Of a DNA stretch of 64,000 nt, positions 37,612 to 49,392 are shown piece by piece (positions within the stretch are counted from its first letter, which is position 1; each line of letters begins with the position of its first letter). The stretch is from the NCBI RefSeq assembly GCF_043641665.1, contig NC_092188.1, positions 15,025,704 through 15,089,703 on the forward strand. The letters run 5' to 3'. The translations under genes and the position numbers were made by a program. This DNA comes from Enoplosus armatus (lineage: Eukaryota > Chordata > Actinopteri > Centrarchiformes > Enoplosidae). The notes below the pieces were generated by a model that saw only the letters and a list, made by a program, of their open reading frames with translations, was not told the origin of the DNA and made no database searches.

Positions 37612-39440
37612 TGATTATGGGTTTGAAAGGTTCTTTCAATAATATGTGGCATAGCTTCAATAAAGCACTAGAACAGAGCAGATAAATAAAATATATTGTA
37701 ATACAGGTTTTTCCCAGGACGCATCTGTCGTATAAAACTCATTGAGAAACCACACGTGACTCATGCGTGCTGTGTTCTCTGTCTTGTTTTACCAGATTGT
37801 GTTCAAACCAAAGTTAACTGTCAGTGTTGTATGTCAGTGGTTAGCATTTCCTGGACTTCATAATCATGTGAAAGTTATACCACTTCTGACCAAGGTAGAG
37901 AGTCTGATGAATATGGTTATGTCATGTTTCTATTATGACCACAAATGTGAAAACTACATAATATGTCATGTTGATGTGGTACTTTGTCTCCCTCTCATGG
38001 AAAATAGTGGAAGTCACATGTTTACTCTGAGAAACTACAGACAGACACATACTGTATAAAGTGCACTTAAACTGGAGTGCTGCCATTTCTGTTACATATG
38101 CAAACATTTAACAAATTAAAAGCCCTACACAAAGCAATTAGCACACGTTTAATGCACAAAAGTAAGAAGAACAAGTATCTGAATGCTAAAGAATCTGAGC
38201 CTACTGCTAACAATCTGCAGACCATATTTGATACAGAACAGGCCCTCCTGATTCACCCTAACCTGTGGTATGTTAGTTGTGAAACAATGAGCCTTTGCAT
38301 GACACCTCATACAGGTAAAACAGGAATGTGCTGGAGGGGGCAAAGAGCCAGAGGAAACGGGGTTACACAGGGCAACTGCAACACACCACAAACAGAAAAG
38401 CAACTCCAAAAGCTTGACATTTAGCACAGAAGAATCCAGATAGATTGCATGTTTGTTGTTATTTTCTTTTTCTACAAATGTATGAAAAATCCTTTCACCT
38501 ATTTTCAGTACAAGTCACATTGTTTCAAGAATGTTTTCAAATCATTCTTGAAATACGATTTGTACTTGATCTGATCTTGTTGCTAGTGCAGCTATCTGTC
38601 TAATTCTGAGCGGTTTCAACGTGCTGGAAATACATTGCTGAAGTCTTCAAGGCTGAAAATGAGACGTTACTGAAAAAAACATACACATTTACACAACATA
38701 GCACCATTTATGACAACAGCTGAAAATATGTAAGTAGATTAACTGCTAATTTAACACACAAACACATTTGTTATTCATCTTTGGTGCTCATTGAATACGT
38801 GTATGTATTATTACATATTTTTAGTTGGCCGTTGCAACAACAGAACTGTCTAAAGGCCAGACTACTTTAAGACTGGTTTGTGTCTTAAAATGTACATTAT
38901 TGGTAAATGTTGTTCAAGTCATTTGCCCCCATTGGATTTCAGGATAAATTCCTGAAATCAGGCTGATTTTCTGCACTGTCTTCCCTTTGCAATAAATGAC
39001 AAAGACAAACCCCAGGATTTTATTTCCTTTTTGTCAGAACCAGCCAAACGAGTTCCTCCTTTTGCTGAGGGCGGAAAACCCTGCCTGGTACAACACAGTG
39101 ACCTCGGGGAGATGAGCTTGACGACAATAACCCAAGACATAGAGAGGAAAAGTAGGCTAAAGAGACAGAAAACCATGCGAAGGAAAGACGTGTCGATGTA
39201 TGAGAGCAAATAATTTGTTGCAAAACAAATGGAGCAACTCATATTCAAACTACATGAATATATTATTTTGGCTTGTGTGGAGAGAGAGAGAGAGAGAGAA
39301 CAAAAAAAAGTTGACACAACGCTCTGCAAGCAGGGAGAGTATGTTACATTTTCTGGAAGCTAAAATTATGAATATATGACTTAAACATCATTACTATACA
39401 TATGAAGATATTTCCTGAGTACACATGAAAAGGCATAAAC
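37270..39440. other. nr0b2-kdf1 intergenic region
   Basis: No coding exon seen. It holds a (TA)n tract at 37567-37609, an 11-bp hairpin with heat-shock-like TTCnnGAA words at 38523-38553, and a GA run at 39282-39298. The genes are convergent (nr0b2 plus, kdf1 minus). Confidence 0.55.
37567..37609. repeat. (TA)n microsatellite
   Basis: About 43 bases of alternating TA downstream of nr0b2. Confidence 0.95.
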
Positions 39441-39453
39441 AAGCATAGAGATT

Positions 39454-39459
39454 TTTATT
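39454..39459 (-). terminator. Candidate kdf1 poly(A) signal
   Basis: TTTATT on the plus strand (AATAAA on minus), about 600 bases past the kdf1 stop codon. Confidence 0.45.
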
Positions 39460-40053
39460 TTGTTAAAAAAACAGGACTTATCTGAATTTAAAAAAATGTA
39501 AATGGCACAAATGGTTTAACAACCCAGAAAGTAACATTGACTTAAACATATGTACATCAAAATATGGCTTAACAATGCAGTTTTCAGGTCAAAACATGCT
39601 TTTAAAAAGGAGTCTACATGGCAGGGGTCAATAAGCCCATACATACAATACAGTGCACACACAACGGCCTACATAAACAATCGCACAGACAAGAATGAGG
39701 ACGGTTATGTTCCACCATCAGTCTCTATCCTCTGGCCTGACTGCTAGGATTGCATGGAGTGTAGTTTCTTTTAAACACAAATACATAAAAACTTGCATTG
39801 TCTTTCCCTGTGTAAAAAAACAACATACATGGTTTCCTCTGTGGTTGCAAAGATAAAGGTCCAATTAAACGACACTCCAATAGCAAACATTAGCTGGACC
39901 ACTAAAAGGAGATGTACAACCGCCCAGGGTAAAAGGTGCTCCATTCAATAACACAAAAAAAATAACAAAAAAAGGATAGCAGAAGGATAACATTGTCCAT
40001 CTAGCTGGCTACATCCCTCATCAGTATAGGTACGTTTGTTTCTGTGTTGCCCT

Positions 40054-42416
40054 TCAGAGGAGCAGAGGAGCGCCTGAAGAGTCTGTTTCGGTGTTGTGAT
40101 GGTAGGCCGAGTAGGCTGTGGTGGTGTTGGAGGAGTACGCTGCAAGAGAAAGAGCTTTATTTAATGCACTGAAATGAAAAATAAAAAAACATAGCAGTAC
40201 GCTGATACATTCCCAGGCCCTGATGTGAAAGTTGTGGAAACACAATGTGGTGCACCCTCTTTCAAAAGAGAGGTAACAGGACACCCCATCCTTTTAACAG
40301 CCTCTTTGCAGAACAACAACGAAAAGCTGCGCAGTAATCCATCTGTAACCCAAGTTGCGCACTAAAATTACACAATAAACCACGGGACATTATGTGGCAT
40401 ATATTTAATGTGACTTGATCTGCGGCTCTGGCAGGTGGTGTAGCATGACCGCTGAGCTGGAGGGGAGAATGAGGCAGGTTGATAGGTGGGTGTAAGGTGG
40501 CAGATGAGGGGAGGAGGCAGCTAATGAGCAAGGGGGGGGGATTGTAATATGCAGAGAAAAGGGCAGGAATGTAGGGCTTTCACTGTTTAAAGAGTGGTAT
40601 GTTACTGGAAAGTAGAGAGGAGGTGATAATATTGCAGCTGCAGCAGGTACAATGGACTGCAAAGACTGAGCCTCACACACCGATTCACCGGGGTAGCAAT
40701 TATACCTCAATGACCAGGACAATGACCAGGACAAATAAAGACGGTAGCTCTATCAGCACAATACAATTCACTTTAAAATGTGCAATTCCTCTAACCACTA
40801 ATCACACACTCTGGTGCAACTCTTACTTCCTCATCCTCATGTACATCGACATGAATGTGTCTGTTATGGGAAATTCCCACATGTACTCACTTTTCCTGCT
40901 GCAGTGTCTCATTTTCCTCGCCAGCTCGTCTGATGGCGTCTGCTCCGACACTTTCACCTCGGGAACTGTAGCAGGAAGGAAAAAGGTGAGCGCAAGCAGA
41001 CAAGGAGCCTCGACCCGCAATAATACACTCTCTGTTTTAGAATGAATCCGGTCAACTCTGCTATTGCGCAATATGTTTCAGAAGACATTGTGTACCTGTA
41101 TCAACTTGCCCCAGATTAACCAATTATATTTAGGTCACGGCCTGTAAAATGCCTGGTGTATTAGGGCTTAAAACTATGAGCCAAACAAAAGAACTTCAGC
41201 AGTTCCAACAGACGCTATGAGTCATTTGGGGAAGACAGATCAGATGATTGGTATATTTGGTATGCTGCAGCCAGATGGTAGTTAAAACAAGTTGTCACGT
41301 GGTAGCTTACAAATATTTATAGGGCAGTAATTATTAATGTTAAGTGTTTTTAAAAAAATGCTACATGATATTCTTACAGTCACTGCTCACGAAAGTGTTG
41401 GTCATGGTCTCGTTGCCACTGTCAGGGAGAGTCCCATCACTCCTCCCATTAGGACGCTGTCCCGTCGACTGGTGGCTCTTGTTCCTCTTGCCCTTTCGCG
41501 TGCTGATGCGGATGACTCCGTGCACCAGCTTGCACTCGGCCTCCTGTTCCTCCAGGTTGTAGTCCTGAGCGATGCTATAGATGAGCTCGCTGATCTCATT
41601 GGTCTTGCGGGAGAAAGAGGAGTCAGAGGTGCACTTGGCCAGCTGGTCGATCTGGTGCAGGGCGTACAGCTCCAGCAGCTTCTTGGTGATGAGAGAGTCA
41701 ATGTCTGTGCCCGTGTCGCTCAGGTCGTCCAGGTCGTAGTCCTCACGGGATAACAGGCTGGTGTTGCTGACGGGCCGCTGGCTTTCCCCCTTGCCAGGCG
41801 TACGGGTCCGTTTGGGGGCAGGAGCCGGATACCTGACTGTCTGGCCTGCGATGCGCACATCTGGGTAGCGAAAGCTGTCACTTGTGGGCAACTTAGAGAC
41901 TTTGGGAGACTTCCTGGACTCCAGAGGGATGCCACAGGTGGGGTTGGTCACAGCCATGCCATTAGGAGGGTGAGGCTCACTACATGCTTTAGGGGGATGG
42001 TCTGTGGAGCTCTCATTGACAGGCAGGCAGGGCTCACGGCTGCCATAAAATCCACAGGTCAGTACACAGCAGATAAGAGCCTTACAGCCACTCCAGCCCA
42101 TGGAGGCACAGGAGCCACAGGCACGTCTGCTGGCGGGCGTGCTGTCTGCTGACCCGGGAATGAATCCTATAGTCTCTGAGCCCCGTCCCGTGCCATTGCG
42201 TGGGTGGCCTCTGCTGCGACCATACTTGTTCTCTGAATACCGGGAGTGGTCAGTGTGGTGCTCTTGAAAATGCTCCCCATGAGGATCCTTGTAGGAGTCT
42301 TGGCTGGCCGTGCTCTCCCTGGATATAGTCCGAGTCTGCCGGTATTTTTCTGCTCTGGAGCTGTGGTGATTGTGGTGGCGGGACGCCTGGGGAGCCCCTG
42401 TGCTGTGGCCAGGCAT
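40054..42416 (-). CDS. kdf1: Keratinocyte differentiation factor 1, complete, 3 coding exons
   Basis: KDF1 restrains proliferation and promotes differentiation of epidermal progenitors in mammals; it has no known enzymatic fold. Exons 42416-41378, 40965-40891 and 40139-40054 give 399 residues (human 398). Exon 1 opens MPGHSTGAPQASRHH and includes ITFISGS-like ETIGFIPGSADS, a cysteine-rich patch (CGSCASMGWSGCKALICC), SFRYPDVRIAGQTVRYP and the best-conserved block KLLELYALHQIDQLAKCTSD followed by EISELIYSIAQDYNLEEQEA and VHGVIRISTRKGK. The last exon ends TETDSSGAPLLL, matching human TDTDSSGAPLLQVYC. Two donors lie 12 bases apart at the exon 1 end; only gtaaga keeps the frame. A non-coding first exon probably ends at 42779, with the acceptor at 42428. 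Confidence 0.93.
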
Positions 42417-42778
42417 GGCTCAGAATGCCTGGGACCTGGTGTGGGAGAGCCATGTTTAGAAATAACAACCAAGTGTAAACCACCCCTTTGGTTGCCACAC
42501 AGGATTGCAGCATTAAACGCACCATGGCACATTAACATAACCTGCATTTAAGATTTATGTTGTAAACACTTAGCTTCCAGTAAAGTAACCTCCACCTGAA
42601 ATTCTGAGAATGTAAATAAACGTGTGTGCATTGATTGCTGGCCCGATTATAATTTGGCCCATTTCGTCGCGCCCTTATAGCTTGTTTGGCCTACAGTAAA
42701 TGTGCAGGAAAACAGTTCAGACCAAAACTCATTCAACATTTAACCGTTTTTAGTTTGACTAACAAAACGTTCACTTAC

Positions 42779-43000
42779 CGCATAAGAGGAAACACTTGTG
42801 GTTGTCTTTTATCCCAGAGAATTTATTCAGCGAGCAAACCGCGGAAGTCTCCAGAGAGAAAACTTCTGCTAGCGCTTCACACACAGAAAGAAAGACTTCG
42901 ATTTCGACAGCCCACAGATTTCCAGGTGACTTAACTTCCACGAAACAACAAACTTTGCTAACCTGAAGTCGGGTGCTTCGACCGAGCGACACAACTCAGC
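42779..43000 (-). other. kdf1: Predicted kdf1 5' non-coding exon and promoter
   Basis: A consensus donor (gtaagtga) on the minus strand at 42778 would splice to the acceptor at 42428, twelve bases before the kdf1 ATG. The 5' edge is a guess. The region to 43100 has no minus-strand TATA box; a TATAAAAG at about 43142 points the other way. Confidence 0.4.
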
Positions 43001-43235
43001 TCATTCGTGTCGTCTCCTTTCTGTAAAATGCAGTCGTGTGTAGCCGAGAGTCTCCCAATGTTTGGCTATTACCTGCGGCTACAGCTAATCCCAGATCCCT
43101 TACCCACCCACAGGTGAGCTGTGACGACATGCGAGGCGGATATAAAAGCGCAGAAGAGGGAAAGAGGAGGGAAAGACCATAAAAGACAACAAGAAGAGGA
43201 CCAGGGAGTAAAAACAAATAAATAAATGTAATAAT

Positions 43236-43278
43236 AGAAGAAGAAGAAGAAGAAGAAGAAGAAGAAGAAGAAGAAGAA
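43236..43278. repeat. (GAA)n microsatellite
   Basis: About 43 bases of GAA triplets upstream of kdf1, followed by an A run. A homopurine tract of this type can form triplex DNA. Confidence 0.95.
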
Positions 43279-43540
43279 AAAAAAACACAACAGATGGTGA
43301 AACCCTTTCGGGACTTCAAATGCACACACACATACTTGTAGGTCTGACAGCCTCACAGAGGTGCACAGCTGCAGAGCCAGCAGGTGTTTTCAACAATATC
43401 TTTCATTCTGCCCTATTTTTCCCTCTATGGAAACACTTAATCACCGACTCTTTGAACTGGAATAGTAGGGCCTCCTCACCGGGAGAAAAATATAAAAAAA
43501 AACGAGAGCACAACAAAATTAAATACATCAAAATTTTTAC

Positions 43541-43546
43541 TTTATT
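43541..43546 (-). terminator. Candidate poly(A) signal of the trophoblast-glycoprotein-like gene
   Basis: TTTATT on plus (AATAAA on minus), about 600 bases past the stop codon at 44143. Confidence 0.45.
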
Positions 43547-44142
43547 TATAATAAATGTAAATACAAGTTTGATATCATACAGTAGCTTTAATATATATTC
43601 ATTTGAATATTATAATACAGATCACATTATGAATTGTAGCACAATACAGAATGTCACGTTACATTTTTTATTTTTTTCAAATTTTACTGAAGCATACATA
43701 ATCTTGTGAGGTCATATTATAACATTTACTGGATGTCTATAGATTACAGTTTCTTAGGTCAACATACATTTTCCATGCCATTGAGCTACCATCTATGTCA
43801 TTTATATTTCTGGGTAGTCCTCTGCAGTTTGTTAAGATATTTAAAGTCATTATACTAATACCAAAAATTGAGATGTGGGCTAGTCTACTATGGTTTCAAT
43901 GTAGCCTATGTGTTATATTCTTATAAAGATGTATGATAAACACACAATACTAAGGTTAATTTACAGATACAATGCTCCAGTGCCTTGAAAACACAAAGGC
44001 ACTTTTAAGGTGAGGTTTATAAGTTATAACCGCAGGAAGCTCAACAACGTTAAACGAGCTGTAAATCTACCAGGATAAACTATTCACATCTACATCTACA
44101 TCTTCCTCTATTTTGTCACATTATTCTAGCTTAGTTAAAACA

Positions 44143-45611
44143 TCATAGGTTCACAGGTGGAGAGGTTGCCACCTGTTTGACCTCTGTGTCTGTAGGAACC
44201 TGGACAATACAGGTGTCATTTGGCAGTTGCTGTGATGGAGCCAACCCTAAATGCCCCTGTGCCCTACGGCCACCATTTCCTGCTGAGATGTGCCCCAGCC
44301 GAGGGTCCGAGTCAATCTCATATCGGTAGTGATAACCCTCCAGAACGTCCCTACATGCATCTCTCATTTCAAATATCCACTTCTTCATCCCTTTGCGATT
44401 TAGGTAAAGCACAAAGAGAAAGACCATGCCCACAAACCCCAGCACCAGCCCCAGGAAGACATAGGACGTCTGCAGGGTGATGTCAGCCACCTCTGCTTGG
44501 ACTGGAACGACACATCCAATGGCCTGGACACCCAGCCCTCGCAGCCGGGTGTCCCTCAACCCTCTTGGTGAGGCACACCTGACAGCATCCACATCTACCT
44601 GAGCTCTTGATTCATTCAGCCAGGCCACAAAAGTTTGGATCTCACAGGAGCAGGTGTAGGGGTTGTCACCAAGAAGGATTCGGATGTTCCCCAGCTTCTC
44701 CAGCTCTTGTAGAGCACCAGCCCTGAATGTGCCAAAGGAGTTGCGCGTGAGGTCCAGCATCTCCAGATGGTTCATGCCAGAGAAGGTCCCACTGTAGACA
44801 GCCACCAGAGAGTTATTGGTGAGGAAGAGCTGCTGCAGGTTGGGCAGGTGGGAGAATACGCCTGGAGGCAGCAGGGCGAGGTGGTTCCCGGAAAGGTCGA
44901 GGCGGAGGAGCCCCCCGAGGCCCCCCCAGCGCAGAGCCGTGGTGAGGTCAGTCAGGGCAGTGAAGTTGTACAGCGAGCGGCTCAGGTTGAGCTCCTGAAG
45001 AGGACTACCTGGTATGCAGAGAGCCTCTGGGTGGATGAGTGCCAGTTGGTTCCCACTGAGGTCCAGGAAGCGCAGGTTGATGAGGGCAGAGAAGCTGTGG
45101 GACGCCATCTCTGTGATCCTGTGAAGATGACTAACACTGTAACGTCTGTCCTCAGACATTTAATGTTACTTTCATGCTTGGATACAGCTCATGCATCTCA
45201 CTGTACTGTCGGAGTAAACAAATAAAAAACACATTCAGAGAAATTCAGAGATTATTTATTCATTAGATACACATGAAGAAAGTTAAGTCATATTATCCAA
45301 ATATGGCTTAATATACACAAATGAAACAAAACAAAAAACAGACATTCTCACCTATTATTGCTTAAAATTATGTTGGTGACATTCTCCAGCTCTGTAAACG
45401 AATCAGGTCCAATCTGGTGTATATTGTTCCCTGTGATGATGACAGTCCTTGCATGTCCTGGAATACTTGGTGGCACTGTGAGCAGATCCTTTGAAACACA
45501 TTTCACTGTGCGAGTGACAGCAAAACACTCGCAGCCAAAAGGACACTCCAAGCACTGGTATGGTGCACAAAGAAGGATTCCCAAAAACACTCGGACTGCG
45601 AAAACACACAT
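44143..45611 (-). CDS. Trophoblast glycoprotein-like leucine-rich-repeat membrane protein
   Basis: A single-pass cell-surface protein of the TPBG (5T4/WAIF1) family; TPBG members modulate Wnt signalling at the plasma membrane. Exons 45611-45352 and 45118-44143 give 411 residues (human TPBG 420). Order: signal peptide (MCVFAVRVFLGILLCAPYQC), LRR N-cap CPFGCECF, leucine-rich repeats (LRFLDLSGNQLALIHPEAL, LLRLDLSGNHLALLPPGVF, LQQLFLTNNSLVAVYSGTF, LEMLDLTRNSFGTFRAGAL), C-cap NPYTCSCEIQTFVAWLNES, a transmembrane helix (TSYVFLGLVLGFVGMVFLFV), and the family tail KKWIFEMRDACRDVLEGYHY with YRYEIDSDPRL. N-glycosylation sequons are seen at NVT, NLS, NFT, NNS and NES. The tail runs about 45 residues past DPRL and ends PPVNL, not the SDV end of TPBG. 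The start 45611 was chosen as the only ATG before the signal peptide. TPBG-family coding regions in human are intronless; this one is split. Confidence 0.88.
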
Positions 45612-46792
45612 CTCTAAAGTATAGCCAGTTAAAAAGAAAGATTCCAAAAGATTATGAATTACAGCAGAGAAAAAACTTCAAACTCTAAATACAGATTCTG
45701 TTGTCACAAACTAATCAAACGCTGCAGAGGTGGCAAAGAGCGCTCCAGCATCAGCCCCTCTCCGAATCTGCTCCACTCTGGAAATAAAGGGTCCCATAAA
45801 ATTGATGGGAGTTCATATCACGCAGAATCTGCTGGATGAAAAAGGTACGTGGTTCCCTTAAAGGTACAGAGGACGATAAGGGCATCCACAGCCTGTGACC
45901 TACACCACGGCCTGCCAGGGGAGACTTAAAAGGCTTTGACTACAGCATTCAAAATTAAGTTACAGAAACAGACATATTAAACTGATATATACATAGCATC
46001 AAAAACAAATCAATAAAATAAATAATACATACTGAAATGTAGTATTGCTCATGGTTTGTATAATCCGGCTGTTCAGTTTTAGTAAGATTCCAGCATGAGG
46101 ATGCACAGTTAGAAAGCATTCACATTCTGCCTGGAAAAAAGCAACTAATACACTCGTGTTAAAGAAAAAAACACCAGAAAAAAGAGGATTGAAGGGGAGG
46201 AGGGCATTTTCACAGCACAATACCTCAATTTTTCACGTGGGTCCTACATCATTCTATCTTTGGTAGCGACTCATATCTCTTCAACAAATAATTGATGACT
46301 ACTTTCAGCGTTAAGATTTTGTGATCCATTTTGTAGTGATTCATCACTGAAATGTACATTAGCAAGTCTGGAAACACATTCATCACTGCCAGTCTTGAAA
46401 AATACATCTCTGGATACTCAGTGCAGTGTTGCTCTACTGTGGTGTCATCTGGAAAGGATCGTCGTCCTTCAAAACAAAAACACAGAACCCACTGTGTGAA
46501 AAACAGTACATTTTGAAGAGATGTTGTGTAGATACTGTAGCTTACGCACTAAATCATAAATACTTAGTGAAGAAATAAATGAATAAACTACTCACATACA
46601 GCTAGGCTTTGCCCTTAAATACCCTCCTAGAGACTAGATCACTATACAGGCAGACAATGAAGTCCTTCATTTGGAATTTTTTATACAAACAAATGTCCCG
46701 TCAAAACACATCGTTCACGCCAACAGCCAATGACAATGTATAAAGTATAACCAAAGTCTATGAAGTCATCCCATTGAAATGTGCTCGTTCCA
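45612..46792. other. tpbg-like upstream region and tmem222 3' flank
   Basis: No coding exon seen. The right part should hold the tmem222 3' UTR, but I see no consensus minus-strand AATAAA within 700 bases of its stop. The left part is presumed promoter of the tpbg-like gene, without a clear TATA box. Confidence 0.45.
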
Positions 46793-49088
46793 CTACTGTA
46801 GGTTGAATGTTAGGATGAACGTCGCGAGGACTCCGCAGAGCATGAAGAAGGGAAGCCAGGTCTTGAGGAACGCGGTCCAGCTGAAGGATACAGAGAGGGT
46901 AATGTGTGTTAGCGTCATCATCAACACCTGGATATTTTGAGTGTGTGTGTGGCAGAGAGGGTAAAACACCCCTCTCTTGTATATCTTTGGATAGACAAGG
47001 ACAGGCGAGGTGTGTTGAAGTATCACATGGTCCAATCACTGTTCTCCCAGAGGCCCCCCCCCCGCAAATGTACCCCAGCCTGCGTCCTACTGTCCTTTCC
47101 ACCCAGCCGACGCAGGGAGCCCCATCAGAACGGTGACCTTCAGTGGTGACACAGAGGGGGGGCGCTGCTGTCAGTGATGAATTACATGACTCCCCTCCCG
47201 TTTAAAAGACTCCTGCGCCGTGCGGGCGTATGTGCAGAGGCAGCACAAACTGTGACGCCAGCGTTCTCTATGTGGGTCAGCGGAGAATAATGAGGGGGGC
47301 TCTCTGAGCCATATGTCTCTTAATGCTCACAAGCGTCCAGAAGCAGAGCAATTTACAAGACTGTGTACATGTTTGTGATGAAGACGCTTCCGGTGTGTTT
47401 GGCCCTGTAGTGTTAGCAACCATATTTCCCCTCTACTACTTCTTCTCTACATATAAGACACCTACTGCATGTCTGTCTGCCCTGGAAGAGGAATCCCACC
47501 TGTTTTTTTCCTCCCATTTCCCATTAAAGACTTTTTTCTTTATTGTTATTATTTTCCTGTTGTTGTTGTTGTTGTTGTTTGTTACATGTGATCCATGTAA
47601 CAAACAGTACAAACTGAACCAGAGAGACATGTTTCCTGTTTACAAATGCCAAGTGCTGGATGCACTGCTATGGGGTTTTGATAGTGTGCCTGTGGACAGC
47701 TGTAACAGATGGTAGAGTGGATAAACCATTAGGGTTGGTTCAATCCCAGTGGTGCATAGTCATTTAACTTATGAGGAAAAATAGATCCCAGTACCATGCT
47801 TGAGCAGAAAGACAGATTAAAGAAAAACTATATAGCTAAATGTATTGAAAACGTACGTGTGAACTGTTCTTAATGGCAATATAAATGACAGAATGAGGCT
47901 AAAATACTCACCTCACATGTTTTCCATGAATAAGAGACCGCACACACAGGTTCACCATGTTCCAAGACGAGCTATTGTCGTAGCGCATAAGGTTGAGGGC
48001 CATGGCCACGTGGGAATGGCAGTTATCTAAGCACAGATTGTGCTTCAATGAAACAGAGAAAGTTGTTATTACTATATGAATAATGATGTGGCAGTATGTG
48101 TATTAAAAATCCTCAACATTGTCTTACCGGTCGACATTTGTATTCCTCAGAGGCATCATGCACTGCTTTGTCCCATGCAGCAGCACCATTGCCACATACT
48201 TTGTCCACATCAAGCTTCCAGTACCTGCAATATTAGTTTACAATCGATCAATGTGTTCATTTAAATGTGTGACATACTTATTGAAATCCTTTATTAAAAT
48301 ACAATATCGTCATTAATAAACTTACTTTGTTGGTCTACCAAAACCCATGTTGTCCTCCTGGGGAGAAACATTTTAAAACAGTTAATGAATCATACAAGTG
48401 AACGCATGCTTGAAGTTATTGTGGAATTCAGCTCTACTCGAGTGGATTTGTAACTTTATTACTCAAAATACAGCAGAAGACAAATCATTATCAATTCAGC
48501 AGCTTTACTCTGCTCGTCAGCATGACATCTCATTTTCATTTCTATCTCACTGGACTCTGCTGAGCCATTACACTGAAGGCAACTGTTACATGAGGTGAAA
48601 CTGCCTATTGCAGCTGATAAACACATGGATACGTTTTTATTTATTCCTTTTAAATAAAAAGCGATACTCACCGAGACAAAGTATGATCCTGCAAAATCTC
48701 GTATGATTCCAGAAGAGGTGCATATACCCATGTGACCAATGAAGGGGAGCACCCACCTGCAGCATGCACCCACAAGACAACAATACATCGGTATATGAGT
48801 CAATTCATGTACGTTTGACTGTGTAACGTAAATCTAGTGCCGTCATTTATTAAAAAGAAATAGATAACATGAGATCTAACCAACGGCTAACATAAATCCG
48901 CACGAGTGGCAAGCGATTACATTACACGCTAAGCTAGCAAGATAGTAACAATACGTGTTAGCTTCTTACGATAAAATAGGAATAGGTGTCCAGACAATGC
49001 AGTAAGGGTAGCGGCTGTTTTTTCTGTCGCTTTTTAAGAAATCACCGTGGTAGTTCATTATCACGTCGGTACCGTCCACCTCCGCCAT
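46793..49088 (-). CDS. tmem222: Transmembrane protein 222, complete, 6 exons
   Basis: A small multi-pass membrane protein of the DUF778 family; its molecular role is not established. Exons 49088-48970, 48756-48672, 48357-48326, 48224-48128, 48042-47912 and 46880-46793 give 183 residues (human 208). Assembled protein: MAEVDGTDVIMNYHG..., YPYCIVWTPIPILSWVLPFI, GHMGICTSSGIIRDFAGSYF, EDNMGFGRPTKYWKLDVDKV, WDKAVHDASEEYKCRPHNLC, NCHSHVAMALNLMRYDNSSS, LCVRSLIHGKHVRSWTAFLK, and the end WLPFFMLCGVLATFILTFNL Q. Every block lines up with the human protein. Hydrophobic segments lie near PIPILSWVLPFIGH and in the last exon. It is in tandem with wdtc1, as in mammals. Confidence 0.94.
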
Positions 49089-49269
49089 CACTGCCTGAAG
49101 TGACAGGGGATGACAGTGACGCACAACCAGCGCGAGGGGGCGTGGAAGAAGCGGAAGCTCGCTGTCGTCGCCTCCGCGGGGGAACCAACTGTCGGGTCAG
49201 TGAACGCCACACCGTTCATTTGTGCGTTTTTTTTTTTAGCGTAATTTAAGTTTCGACCAAAACAACAAT

Positions 49270-49307
49270 AATAAATACAAAAAATGCATGCATTTTTTGT
49301 ATTTATT
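49270..49307. repeat. Perfect 38-bp palindrome upstream of tmem222
   Basis: AATAAATAC at 49270-49278 and GTATTTATT at 49299-49307 flank AAAAAATGCATGCATTTTTT at 49279-49298. The whole is self-complementary with no spacer. It lies about 180-220 bases upstream of the tmem222 ATG and could extrude as a cruciform or bind a dimeric factor. Confidence 0.9.
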
Positions 49308-49354
49308 TTTAAGCGTTTGTTATTATTATTTGTGGTATGATAATTCATAGTGAC

Positions 49355-49392
49355 AGACATGTCTGAACTTGTCTGAACTGACAGACATGTCT
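49355..49392. promoter_or_regulatory. p53-family response element: three perfect half-sites
   Basis: AGACATGTCT (49355-49364) is followed without spacer by GAACTTGTCT (49365-49374); both fit RRRCWWGYYY, forming a full canonical p53 element. A third half-site, AGACATGTCT, follows 8 bases later at 49383-49392. It sits about 270 bases upstream of the tmem222 ATG. The surrounding string is a partial tandem duplication. Binding by p53, p63 or p73 is inferred. Confidence 0.55.

Noticed and set aside
38958..39329. 123-codon minus-strand ORF downstream of kdf1
   Set aside because: Low-complexity S/L-rich frame antisense to a GA repeat; no recognisable domain or splice context.
43138..43150. TATAAAAG as the kdf1 TATA box
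   Set aside because: It is on the plus strand, pointing away from kdf1, and no plus-strand gene follows it.
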